This document shows positions 1-11,663 of a stretch of 64,000 nucleotides of DNA, in pieces. Location: NCBI RefSeq assembly GCF_901709675.1, contig NC_051089.1:2171476-2235475 (forward strand), written 5' to 3'. Both the position numbers and the translations under genes were made by a program. Each line of letters starts with the position of its first letter. Positions within the stretch are counted from its first letter, which is position 1. Below the pieces are notes generated by a model that searched no databases, was not told where the DNA came from, and saw only the letters and a list, made by a program, of their open reading frames with translations. The DNA is from Syngnathus acus (lineage: Eukaryota; Chordata; Actinopteri; Syngnathiformes; Syngnathidae).

Positions 1-792
1 ATTGCACAAGTAGTGAAACTTCAGTCACGGTACAGAAAATTCCAGATTTTCAAATCCAGGACTGCCGCTATTGTTAGCTTGTGTGTAAGTTACATGTTGA
101 TAATGATTACTGTTATAGGGTGAGCAAAACGTTCAATATTTGAACAGCATGTAATAATGCGGCAACAATGATCAGAGGAATTTCCTAAACAGCCAAACGC
201 TGCTCTCATGTCATGGCTATGCTGCTCATTGCCCCTAGGGGGGAAGTCGCTCAGTATCCGAAGAGAGCTACGTATAATATGCTGTGATGTATTAACGCCT
301 GCTACAGTGTTCCTTTCATTTCTTTCATCTGCCAGCATTCACATGCAATTTATAGGAGAAATGCAATTTCACTACCATTTCCAAGAAAAGAAAAATCTTG
401 CCTTGACATTTTCCCCATTTTCATGTTACATTCACATTGAGACCGGAAAATTGAGAAATGTGGCCTTATCCTTATAAAAATGGTCACTGCAGTTCTTTTT
501 TTTTACTTTTCTCAGAGGAAAAGGCAATATGATTAGTCCTTGGGTCAGAAGTCAGGTTTCAAATTCCAGGCTGAAAGTGCACATGGCTTTCTGAAAGTGA
601 CCGTACACACCAGGTCAAAGTATAAAGCAAGCAGATATTTATTTATTTTTTTCTTTCACTCCTTCACCTCCTCCTCTTCTCTCAAATGCAGACTAAGCTC
701 TGCTTCAGGCTTTCAAACGGAGTGAAGAGATTAAGCTGAGTTAGGCCTACTTTCCATAGATATGATGGTGTGGCACTTTGAAATACCCCCTT

Positions 793-838
793 CCACACAC
801 ACGCACGCACGCACACACAAACACACGCGCACACACAC
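793..838. repeat. Imperfect CA/CACG microsatellite
   Basis: Alternating CA with interspersed CG steps over about 46 bp. Confidence 0.85.
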
Positions 839-3540
839 TTTTGAGAGGAAGTGATACTTTTTTTGTTTTGTTTTTTAATTGAGTGAATGACAAGTGACCA
901 TTTGTCAATATAATCAGTGCGGTTCAGAGTCTGTTTTCCATAATGTTTAAAAACAATTTATGTGTTTTACTTGTCAGGGTGGTGACAATGTTGATCGATA
1001 TGATTATGTGGAAGTATGCCAAGTTTGACAAAATTCTATACCTTTTGTATTAAATTGAATATACATATTGAAACCACTACTACTACTTCTTAGGTATCCT
1101 TGTACAGTTGTGCGAAATAACATTAGCGTTTTAGCAAAGCATGTATGCTTTGTATGCTGTGGAAGGCTCCAATGGTACCAGATTTGACAAACATGGTGTA
1201 AAATAAATAAATAAACGATGCAACCTTTTCTTTCCAAATTGTCACTAAGATAAATTGAAGTGTAAATGGTTGTGAATGCAAAATATAATTATCTATTTAT
1301 TTAGTAAATCTTAATAATCTCTTTTTTGTCATATGATTGGTTGAGGTGCTACAAAAATTAGCAATTGTGCGCAAAAGGCATGTTTGAATGTGACAATCAG
1401 GCAGAAAATTTTGATTGACGATTGTTCCCGCTGAGTGCGATGAGCGTTTGAATTACACCTTTTGTCAAACTGTTTGCATTGACATTCCTACTCAAATGTG
1501 ACTGCATGGGCTTCTATGTTTGAGGCGTTGTCGCTATTCTTGTCTCTAGATCATATTCGGAGAGATTGGGCCTACGCATGAACGTGTATTTCTGTTGATC
1601 GGCACCAGTTGATAATTTGTTCAGTAGCAGCCTGACATGTGCCATTTTACACGATCGCACTTGGCCCATCAGAAACGGAGAACAAACTGACAGATAAGAA
1701 ACAGGAAATGAGCTCTTGGAAACATTTATTATGAAATTTTTTAGGTAGAATAGCAGTGTTCAAATAAAGCTTTCAAAAACAGGAGTTGCAATGTTCTAAA
1801 TAATTGGCAGTTTGTTTTTAGTTCTTTTCAGAGGTCCCAGCAATGAAAAAAACATCTATTTATAAAGAAAAAAAGCAGAGCAAATCAAACCAAAATTAAG
1901 TCCATTATTTTTTAACACAGCACATTAGGCAAAATTACCAGGAGTTCAATTTACATGAAACATATCATATATACACAATAAAGATTTACATTGATGAGGG
2001 TTACAGAGTCTTTGTGAGTGATGTGACACAGCAGTCAATGGCAGTCACATTTCACGTCAAACAACCGCCCACACCACACCGACCCTTCCGAGCCCCCCTC
2101 CCTTGCCCCCTACCGGCTAGCCTTGGGCATGTTTGTCTGGCACAGCCATTATCACAACTATTAGCTTGGACACGGGCTCAAGCTAGTGACCGAGCAGCAG
2201 CGGCCCGTGCGTCACATGTAACAACAAGTGAATGACAAAGACATTTCTCCCTCTGGGTTTGTCATGTCAAGAAATACAGAAATGCTTTGCCCGTCTTTTA
2301 CACCAGCGAGGGAACACAAAGCGCTCCCATCTGTCACAAATGATCAGAACACCAAAACGGTGACCATGCCGTCGGTGATTTAACATTGCATTGACCCGCT
2401 GAAGAAAATTGGCTGAAAGGTGCGGTGGAGGAGGGCAGTTGGCGGTGGGTGAGGTGAAAAAGAAGGGATGGGGACATTCACACAATGATATACCATTATA
2501 ACTGTAGATCATTTTTGTGGACAAGCAACAAGTCAAGAAACATTTTCTTCCACCCTCTACTCTTATTTTCCATACGCCGTAGAAATCTAAAAGTATTTTC
2601 TCGCCATGTTAGACGAAAACATAACGCGAGTACGTCGGCTTGATTGATTGTAGTGGAAGGTTGCGCAATGTCTTCTGGATTCGTGAAAATGTGAAGATGA
2701 CTGAAGTCATGACAGTCCCACAAAAGCTAAAATAATGTTTTTTCTGGTTGTTGTTTTGTGCATGCTGAACATGAATATCCATCCTATAGTGACTCTCGGG
2801 ATGATTGATCATCGGTCAATTTGCTGTGAGAATTTGCAGAGATAGACGATGTTTACTTTTAAGATGAATGGCTTGTCAGCCAAAAGTGGCAGACAAACAA
2901 ACGAATGATAGACAGAGAAAAATCGCATATGCACACACACGCGTGTGGACACATACGCAGAGACACTCTTTGATTTATGAAAGCATTTGCTGTTATCAAA
3001 ACTGAATTTTTATATATGATGCCAAACTCAAGGATGAGGGTGGAAAATATACTCACAGGAATACAAATATGCACAAACAAATTAAGTATAATTCCTGGTA
3101 ATTTGCCATCATCTGTGTTTTGGGTAGTCTGCTTCAGGAATAAATATATCTAAGAAAAAAAAATCAACAAAGACCTCATTTGGTTTAACAGCGGAGAAGA
3201 AAAGCAAATAACTCATGGTCCAGCAGCTTTACAGACAGCGTTGATTTATTTAGTTGTTTTGTGCAGACAAAAGTAGATCCCCTCAAGGCTCTAATTTAGT
3301 CTGCTACTTGCTAACGTCCGATAGCTTAGTTGAGGCCACACGTCATTCCATTTAAGCATGTACACAGATAGGGCAGGACTATTTCTTGTAGCATGTTCTC
3401 ACCAGGGACATGAATGAGGTGTCATGTTTGTGTAAAACCTTAATTTGTCTTTACGATGACGTTTTGGGGGAGAACTGAATTGTAGTATCGTCGTCACCTT
3501 TCCTTTGAGAGTATTTCAACATTATCAAAGACTATTAATC

Positions 3541-3650
3541 TTCCCTGCTTCCATCAACTCTAATCACTTCTCATTAATGTGGCAAATTAACCTGCACAGC
3601 AAAGTCGACCCCTCCAAGGTTACTTAATTGCAATTGCTTTTATTTTTCCG
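3541..3650. promoter_or_regulatory. Candidate conserved noncoding element in the pcdh9 intron
   Basis: A non-repetitive block with several homeodomain-type cores close together (TCATTAATG, AAATTAAC, CTTAATTGCAATTGC). This is inferred from texture alone; conservation was not tested. Confidence 0.25.
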
Positions 3651-3694
3651 TCTATTTTGGTCATGAAACAAAAAGACACAGTTCGTGACAATAC

Positions 3695-3832
3695 GCTTCG
3701 AATGATCGTTATCAGACTTCTTCAGAACTTGTCGATGAGCTGATCACTTAAATCAGGTGTGTTGGAGGAGGGAACTATCTAAAACAGGAAGTGCAGCAGC
3801 CCACGAGGACCCGGAGCTGATCATCTCAAGAC
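3695..3832. mobile_element. Decayed copy of a hAT-type foldback MITE
   Basis: The segment GATGAGCTGATCAC, AAATCAGGTGTG, CTAAAACAGG and CGAGGACC(C)GGAG occurs in the same order as in the intact element at 44628-44840, as does the central ATCG(C/T)TATCAG. The left arm is badly eroded and no terminal inverted repeat or target duplication survives. It is non-coding. Confidence 0.65.
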
Positions 3833-3839
3833 TGTCTAT

Positions 3840-5835
3840 GAAAGAAACAAGGCTATTAAAAGAATCCTGCGGTCAATAATCAATTATTTCTTTCTGCCAT
3901 CTTGGGAGTTTAGTTGATTATTATACACAAGCGCTTATTTCCAGTCAGCTTCTTCCCCAGCTAATTACTCTTGGAATACATCACTCGCCATCAGATACGA
4001 GTACAGTCCAAGTTCCAAGCGAAACGTTTCCAAAGGCAGTTCTTATAAAATGTCCCTTTTAGCTGCAGTCTGATTTGCACATCAGAGTGAACAGTGTGTG
4101 AAAACGCAACCGTCGGTCCATGCTTCTAAGTGCAAGCGTGTTTGCTTCCATATTAAAAAAATAATAATAATAATAAGATCACCCGTGGCAAATAAATGCT
4201 TGGTTGGAGAAATGTGGTCATATCACTGTGAGTCCCATATAAAGCTGGTAATTGTGCAGTGCGCACCCACATACAGCGTATTGTCACATTACCATAACAA
4301 AGTGAGTGGGGGGGAAAGAAATGGACCCATCTCATTGTCATGGGCCTCTCACATAATAGACAGCCTTATTTTCACATTCACGATGGAAATTAGGTGACGA
4401 AGGAAGACTATTTTCAAATTTTCTCTCACTGATTTTGTCCTGGCAAATAGTGTACCTGCATAAACATTGATAAATTAAAGCAAGGATTGTAATCAGTTTA
4501 GCACCGTGCCTAACGCACCATCTCACTGACTACTTATAAGCTCGCTACACTCGCTGAAATCAAATCAACGTGTTCTCAACATGAGCCTGGGGATCTCATG
4601 TACAGTGTGCAGATGATGCATAGCCAACGGGCTCGTGTTCGGCTAGTCAGCCATACCTGCGTCTCGCCTTGAGATTCCATGTTCTCGTCCATATATCGTA
4701 CAAGTGGCGCGAGATGAAACTAAAAGGAAGTGATGCTGAAAAAGCAACTTGTTTTTCTTAGAAGCTTGTGTCGCCGTGCAAAAATATGCTTTTTTACACA
4801 CTGTTGTTTCCGTTTATGTTGGTCCCGACAGGATAAATAAGTGAAAAATATGAAAGACAAGGCAAGGATTGCGTCTATCGCTATCAGCACACTGGGGGTC
4901 TCTCAAAAATGATACTGCCATTTAAAATGTCTCCCATTTCCTAATGTTAAAGAAAAGGCAGACACCAGAGAAGCGGTGGATTTTTCAGGCTTTGCTGCAG
5001 CTGCTCTCGACCTTTCTCATCTGGCCGTCTACTTGTTAATCAATTTGCTTTCAATTTTCTTATTTATTGATTGATGCTGATGCTGCATAGAAGTGACTCC
5101 TGAGAGATGAAACAGAATGGCTTTTCAATTCGAAGGGGTGGAGGGGGATCAATTCAAAAGCTATTCCCCAAAGCTTTAGCCATGTCTTTGCCTTAAACAT
5201 CCTTGTTCGCTTAGTTGCTTATTTCACATCAACATCATCAAACAAGAGGAGGTGATTGATGATGTTAGTTACTCAAGAGCAAACAATGTAAAGACTAAAT
5301 TGTCCTATCATGCACTTTTCCACAATGGGGCTATAATGCTAATGTGACATTTTACCTTTCAAACCAAAGCACGTGTGTCTGAGAATGTAATAAGTGTCAA
5401 GCGTTCACATGTTAATGGCAAAAAAACCATTAACATTAGGATTCAAAAGGAGGCATTGAAAATGTGGCCCTCCACGGGTCTGTCTAAACATTTTACCACG
5501 ATCAATAACTGCCATTTAACCTCAAATATGAATACCTCAGTGAGAGGACGTGGAATTGATACGACGGTAAAATGACTCGCTCTTTGGAGGTCGTTCAAGC
5601 CTCAGAAATAGCAGGAAAAAGGAGTGCAAAAATCTAATAATTTTCCACTCAGAAAAGCTTGGAAAAAAAACAAAGATGAAGCATCCAACAGTTTGGCAAT
5701 AATTAGAAAAAAATAAAACATTCCATGTGATACTGCCACTTATTATGTCAAGTTAAAATGAATAGATGAGAGACCAGATGAGACGATCAGCCTGGCCAAA
5801 AAGAGCGTGCCGCAATCTGAGGGCAGTTTTGACTC
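3840..5835. other. pcdh9 intron, no gene seen
   Basis: AT-rich intronic sequence with a short (TAA)n tract near 4158-4176. No exon, RNA gene or identifiable transposon is seen. Confidence 0.5.
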
Positions 5836-5839
5836 TCTT

Positions 5840-6134
5840 TGTCAAACACATTTTTGTCACGGGCCATATCGTAGCCATAGTTTTCTTCGGAGGGCCAATA
5901 TGACTGTAATCGCCTTATCTTATACACAGTATAGACTACACAACAAACTGAATAACTAGTTTTGAAATCTGACACTAATAAAACTTCTTCAAATATTTTA
6001 AAAAGATTACTAGCAATATCGCTATTCTTGAAGTGAAGACAATTTGTAGTCGATGCACGATTTGTCTTCGTGGGCCATATAAAACGATGTGGTGGGCCGT
6101 ATCTGGCCCCCGGGCCTTGACTTTAACACCTATG
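5840..6134 (+). mobile_element. hAT-like nonautonomous element, copy 1
   Basis: Aligns by eye along its whole length with the copy at 20780-21097. Shared blocks include CATAGTTTTCTT, GTATAG(A/G)CTACACAACAAAC, GAAGACAATTTGTA and, at the right end, TGGCCCCCGGGCCTTGACTTT. It sits in the pcdh9 intron. There is no coding capacity and no clear target duplication. The hAT assignment is tentative, from the CAGGGGT-type end of copy 2. Confidence 0.7.
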
Positions 6135-6139
6135 CTGTA

Positions 6140-7676
6140 GATGATTGGAGAACCGATGCACTACAGTTATTTGCACCAGAAATGGCACAGTATAAAATAC
6201 AGTCGACAATGTTTTTGTGCTTCATTGGGTCATGTATCAGACTTATTGATCCCAATGAGTCTTTCAATGAAGATGCGTTCACTGTAGAGTGTCATATCAC
6301 ATGTGCTATCCTGTTTGTCACAGCCCACAGTCACCCATGTCATCACCTTGCCTCATCCCCCACACCTCCCGCAAGCGGCCACACACTCAAGCTAACTCGA
6401 GGGAAAGATGACAAACCAAGCTCCTTTTTTTTTTTGACTGCTAGCTCTCACACAAAAAGGCACAAAATACTCGTCCGGATGCAGTGACCCGGAGGTACGC
6501 ATCGACATCAGGTCCCGCGTGGCATCACCCTAGGTGATTCCTCTTCCTCTCCTGGCGAGAGCTTATCATTCCCATCTCTACCTGCCGTTATCAATCTTCT
6601 CCGTGCAGCCTCAGCATCATTAGAAGAGAGTATTTCACTAAGAACGCCAACATAGATTTCACTCCTTTCTTATCCTGCCTTGCATGGAGCACTGCAGGCT
6701 GGCGGCGCGCCAGGATCCGCCGTACAGCTCAACACTGCCACCTAAGGGTTCAGTACCACCACCAGTCAAGCCTGAGTCAGTAACAACTCCCTCCTCACTT
6801 GGCCCTCCCTCTGTCCTCTTTCTCATCCCCACCTCTGCTGCTCCCTGTATTTGTCCATGTGCGTTATATTAGATTAGAACTGTTTGTTGTGTAGTGGGGG
6901 CTTTATTAGCAGAAAAATTAATAAGGCTTTGATACGCAAAAAAAAAAAAAGCAGCATGGATTATGTTTAAATTTGAGGCTCATTATTGGCTAATCCTTTT
7001 TGAATTGGATGTGTATCAAATCCCAGACAAGGCTCACTCAGTTTGTTAGTGTGCTTTGAGAGGAAGAATTGAATTCCGGCTTTGATGATGTGGCAAAGCC
7101 GTCTGTGACATTCACATTTGACACTGCGAGGGACTAATTGTTACGACTCGTTATTGCTTACAGGTATTGAGAACCTTCTCTGGCTTTGTGTGATATCACA
7201 GTACACACCAGAACACTGAAACACACAAACAAAATAAACATGAACGTTCGCTCGGGTTTTATGAAAGGTGAGACGTCTTGTATCTTTTTAGCGATTGTGA
7301 ACCCGTTGTCAGGTTTGAGTAGATAGGCAAGAAAAAAATGTTTCTTTCACAAAGAGCAGTGGGTCACAAGAGATAAATGTACAGTTTGGATCTGTCCTGG
7401 GTGTAGAATACACAAAATAAGGCAGCCACTCACCCATTTTCATTCGGATCATTGTAACTAACAAAGGTTTATGACACACAAGCATCAGTCTTTGATTGGA
7501 CCACCAAGTTATGTGTGTGACAGAAGAGTCCATCAAATCCATAATTGGTGGATGTTTAATTGCTGTGTTGTTTTTGTTTCATCTTTAAGTTTGATCATTA
7601 GGAAAATCAGTGTGCTTCCTTGACTTTGTTGTTGCATCGATAATCTAAGTGTGAGAATCAAATGTGAACTGACACT
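6140..7676. other. pcdh9 intron directly downstream of the large exon, no gene seen
   Basis: Contains a T-run at 6426-6435 and an A-run near 6940-6951, otherwise mixed sequence. I found no downstream pcdh9 coding exon on the minus strand here. Confidence 0.5.
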
Positions 7677-7739
7677 TTAGCACTGAGGAACAGGGCAGTT
7701 ATAGGCAGTACTTATAGACCAGTAAAAGTGCTCTTTTAC
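7677..7739 (-). other. pcdh9: Splice donor and possible intron-read-through C-terminus of pcdh9
   Basis: Reading the minus strand, codons CAG CAG are followed by GTAAAAGAG, a good donor with GT at 7739-7738, in phase 0 after residue 1012. The position agrees with the known end of the large PCDH9 exon, after the HTRQ residues. If splicing fails, the frame stays open for 20 more codons (starting VKEHFYW, ending PVPQC) to a TAA at 7679-7677, giving a 1032-residue short-tail form without the distal cytoplasmic motif. Short-tail forms made this way are known for some delta-1 protocadherins; here it is an inference. Confidence 0.55.
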
Positions 7740-10700
7740 CTGCTGTCTGGTGTGCATGGGCGCCTTGGTCTTGAACCCTCCTTGGGAGCTGCACTCCGAG
7801 GCACTGAAGTGGTCTGAGCTTGTGGAGGACCTCTTGGAAAGGGTGTCGCAGCCCCCAACAAAGGTGTTATCCAGCGGCAGCTCCTGAATCACGTGATGCT
7901 TCTTGACGGAGACCGGCGTGTCAGCCTTGAGGTGGAAGGCCGATTGCGGTGAGGCAGATTTGTAGTGTCGGGCCAGGTCAGGGCTGCCGGGTTTGAAGGT
8001 GGTGGTCGGTGTGGCATTCCAATCAAAGCGTCCTATCCCTTGCTCCTCCAATTCGGTGGGCAGGCTGATGGTTCCGTTGATTGGTTCGTGGGCGGGATCG
8101 TTGGGTTTGTTTCCCTCGATGGTAACAAAGTTGAGTAAGGAGCTCTTTGGAGATTTCCTTTTCTTGCGCTTTTTCTTCTTGTTTTGCTTGTTCTCTGTGT
8201 TTGGGGACATCCATTCTGTTCCCTGTTTTTTTCTCTGCGCAGCTTTGAACCTGGACGTGTGCCGGCAGCGCAGCAGGACGGTCACAAAGATCACAATGAT
8301 CACCACTAAGGCGCCAGTCACAAAAGCGATCATGATGGTTAAATAGTCCCCACTTTGATAAGTTTCACTGCTTTCGCTGATGTTGCGCTCAATCGGGGTT
8401 TCCATCCGTCGCCGGATGAGATCGGTGATTAGGCTGTAGTTGCCCACAGTATCGTTGACATAAAGGAATACCAGCACCAGGGTATGGAGGGATTTGGGGT
8501 ATCCTAAATCACTGATGTTGACCACTAATCTGTGTAATCCTATATCGCTCACTAAGGGCTTCTCCTCCAGCGTGATGTTCCCGGTGACAGGGTCAATCCT
8601 GAACAGGCCCTTGTTGTTGCCGTGCACGATCGTGTATTTCAGTTCGGCGTTCATCCCCGTATCGCCGTCCACCGCAAACACCTCGGCAACCACCGATCCC
8701 GGGATGGAGGAAAGCGGGACGAGCTTAAAAGACGTGTTGGAGGGCGGGTAGATGACGACGGGGGTGTTGTCGTTGACGTCGATGACGTTGATGGTCACCT
8801 TGGCGGCCGAGGAGCAAGGAGGCCTGCCGCTGTCCACGGCCCTCACGTCAAAGGTGTAGGAACTCTGTTGCTCCCGATCAAACGACACGTTGGACTTGAT
8901 AACGCCGGAGAAAGGATCCAAGATGAAGTTTTCGTTGTCGTTCAGAATGGAAAGTGAAACGGCAGCATTTTCCCCGGCGTCAGAATCCGTCACGGTTATC
9001 ACGCCAACTGTGCTGTATTTTGGGAGATTCTCCGAGACAAAAAACTGGAAGTGGTTATGTGTGAACTTGGGGTTGTTGTCATTTTCATCCAGCACGGTTA
9101 CAATGACGGCCGCTTGGGTCTGCAGAGGCGGGGTGCCGTTATCTCGTGCCGTTATCGTGAACAGAAACTTGTCCTGATCCTCACGGTCAAAAACTCTGGA
9201 TGCAGTCAGAACCCCCGTTTTCCGATCAAGATCAAAGAACGAGGCGTTCGGTCCAAGCTGATACACAATCTCTGCGTTTTTACCGCTGTCCTCATCCGTG
9301 GCACTTAGAGTGGTGAGGAACAGGTCCCGTTTGTTGTTCTCCATGACAGCCAGTTCAATGACTGGTTGAGTGAAAATAGGGGGGTTGTCATTCTCGTCCT
9401 CCAGCCTCACTCTCACCAAGGCGGTCTGATTCAAGCTCGGCTTTCCAGAATCAGAAGCCACAATTTTGAAGTTATATTCCTTGCTGCCTTCGTAGTCGAG
9501 CAGGGCAGATGTCTCCAAAAGATACTGGTTGTCGTACACGGCTTTGAGATGGAAGGGCACATCCTTTTCGATGAAACAAATGACCTTGCCGTTGATGTCG
9601 GTGTCTTTGTCTGACACTGTGATGAGGGCTATCTTGGTATTAATGGGGTCCTTCTCGGAGAGGAAAACAGTGCCATTAATGGGACTGATTATATATCTCA
9701 AGTCTATATTGGGGGGATTGTCATTGACGTCGGTCACATTTATTGAAATGATAGCTCTGGCCGGGCTCGGGCTGCCGTCACTAGCCACGACAGAGAGTTT
9801 ATGTATTGCCGTTTCCTCCCTGTCCAGAGGCCTCTGCACAGTGATGAGGCCGGATGTGCTATTTAGTGCAAACAGCCTCTTTGTAGCAGGTGACACCTGA
9901 GTCCCAAATACATATCGAATGTCCGCGTTGGCCCCTACGTCCGCGTCGGTGGCCTGAAGCTGCACGACAGACGTGCCGATAGGAGAGTTCTCCGGAATAT
10001 GCACCTCTACCTGGCTCTCCTTAAAGACGGGTCGGTTATCGTTGACGTCTGTCACGGTGACTTGGAGAATGGCGGTGCTGGATTTCTGCGGGCTGCCGCC
10101 ATCCTCCACTTTAATTTTCATCACATAGGTATCCTTCTGCTCTCTGTCCAGATTCTGCTGCACAATGAGCTGGGGCCACTTCTCGCCCTCTGGCGTTTCC
10201 ACTATGTCTAAGCCGAAGGCACTTTGCCCATTGATCAGCTCATATTTGTGCACACTGTTTGGACCGGTGTCTGGGTCAGTGGCTGAAGGAATAGCAAAGC
10301 GATTATTAATGAGCGTGTTCTCCGGGATGGAGATGTTGATCACTGGGGATGGGAACATGGGCGCATTATCATTTGTGTCTCTGACGATTATTTTGATTTT
10401 AATCAGCCTGAAATAATCATTAGGCAGGATGACCACTTCGATTTCAAAGGAGCACTCGCTGTCCTCAAAGGAGGGACCGGGGCAGAGCTTCTCCCTATCT
10501 ATTCGGTTTGATGTTGTGAATATCTCACCGGTGCTGCTCAGAACGCGGACCAGAGGGTTGTCTCCCGCTTTGGAGACCAACCGGTACACAAGATTCGCAC
10601 TTGCTCCAGTGGCAGCGTTTGTGTGGGAGATATTAAGGTCTCTGGGTATATTTCCAATGAGGACATTTTCTTGCAGCTCCTCCCTGATGGGGTAGATGAG

Positions 10701-10775
10701 TTCTTGGGCTATTGAAGGGTCTAACCATATGCAGGCAAGCAAAGCACCCAACAGGTAATAGTCTTTTAGATCCAT
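7740..10775 (-). CDS. pcdh9: Protocadherin-9 (delta-1 protocadherin), main coding exon
   Basis: This encodes a homophilic cell-adhesion receptor of the neuronal plasma membrane. Seen: from the chosen ATG (10775) there are 1012 codons to a splice donor. A hydrophobic signal peptide occupies residues 1-23. Seven cadherin repeats follow, closed by calcium-binding linkers at about 133 (DTNDNAP), 243 (DVNDNRP), 349 (DVNDNPP), 460 (DENDNPP), 563 (DENDNNP), 666 (DVNDNTP) and a degenerate YVNDT at 772. A transmembrane helix spans about 811-835, followed by RCRH. The cytoplasmic part has a lysine-rich KKKKRKKRK tract, conserved motif 1 ([13 protein letters not shown], about 875) and motif 2 ([19 protein letters not shown], about 966). 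The sequence matches remembered vertebrate PCDH9 almost throughout, including the MDL start; an upstream in-frame ATG at 10847 lacks a signal-peptide-like context. Conserved motif 3, known to bind PP1-alpha in this family, lies on later exons outside the window. There is no frameshift or internal stop. Confidence 0.96.
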
Positions 10776-10857
10776 GACAGAGAAAGCGAGGCAAAAATAC
10801 TTCTTTCTAAGAAAGGGCAGTAGCAGACCTCTCACTGATGACAGCAATCGTCCAAGC
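10776..10857 (-). other. pcdh9: 5' untranslated part of the large pcdh9 exon, with splice acceptor
   Basis: On the minus strand, a TATTTTTAG precedes position 10857 (AG at 10859-10858). This is a plausible 3' splice site, and the pyrimidine content upstream of it is only moderate. The exon would start with GCTTGG and carry about 82 untranslated bases before the MDL start codon. An in-frame ATG at 10847 lies within this leader and would add 24 residues ahead of the signal peptide. I take it as untranslated because orthologues start at MDL. Confidence 0.55.
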
Positions 10858-11663
10858 CTAAAAATACATAGAGAATGTGTTGAGTCAATACCTTAAAAGG
10901 CAAAGTGATCAAATCAAAAATGACATCCCAACCATTTAAATTCCATACCTAAAAAGATTGATCCTCATTCATGAATCGTTCTCAATTGTTCCACCTTTTC
11001 CATTGACTGGTGATTGTTTTTGAACGACATTCTATAGAATACTCATGATTCAGCAATATGACTGTTTAATGCAACGGATGTGATTCTACATTTATAAGGC
11101 TGAAAATGCTGTTAGATTGTACTCATTATAATGACCTTGTTGAGGTTTAACTGCTTGTCGATCCCACTTGGACTTTAGAGGATAATAAAGGGTGAAGAAA
11201 AAAGGTTATAAAGGACATAAAGGAAAAATATAAGAAAATCATCTCTAGACATATGAGGCCCTTTCTGGTTTATTTGCCAGAATATCTGAAGAAAAAAGTC
11301 AGAAAATCTACTTAACACTGCATCAGTCATTTCAGTGTGAATTGCTCCATTCTGACACCCAATGTTAAAAAATACAAAGTACATTACAAAACACTTGTGA
11401 CTTTGATAACCTTACGTAAGCATTGCACACTTACAAATCAAATTGAAATGAATGGCTACAGCCTTCTAATATATTAAGTGTACACACACTATCGCAACAG
11501 AAATTTTGGAGTATGCCAGCCCATGGTCCTCTCATCTTACGTTGGCAACGGGAAAACAAACCCAAAAAATGAACATTTGAGTTGCACAAACAACGTGAGT
11601 GCCTCTTGCATTTCCTCCCCAGTTTAACTTCACTAATGGAAAGGATTTAAGCGCGTGACCTAC
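10858..11663 (-). other. Candidate intron 1 of pcdh9
   Basis: About 0.8 kb of AT-rich sequence lies between a consensus donor (11663-11662) and a plausible acceptor (10859-10858), both read on the minus strand. It contains no coding segment or repeat that I can identify. The intron is inferred from splice-site consensus only; no transcript is available. Confidence 0.45.

Larger units (their letters stand above)
1..3690. other. Part of the pcdh9 intron following the large exon; no gene seen
   Basis: AT-rich sequence with short open frames that look random. It contains a CA-rich tract at 793-838 and a candidate conserved block at 3541-3650, both listed separately. No later pcdh9 exon is recognised. 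Confidence 0.5.

Noticed and set aside
1-7676. Search for the next pcdh9 coding exon (conserved motif 3)
   Set aside because: No minus-strand segment resembling the distal cytoplasmic domain was found; it must lie beyond the window.
8023-10695. Several plus-strand open frames of 70-123 codons opposite the pcdh9 exon
   Set aside because: They are antisense shadows of a highly conserved coding exon; no independent domain or start context.
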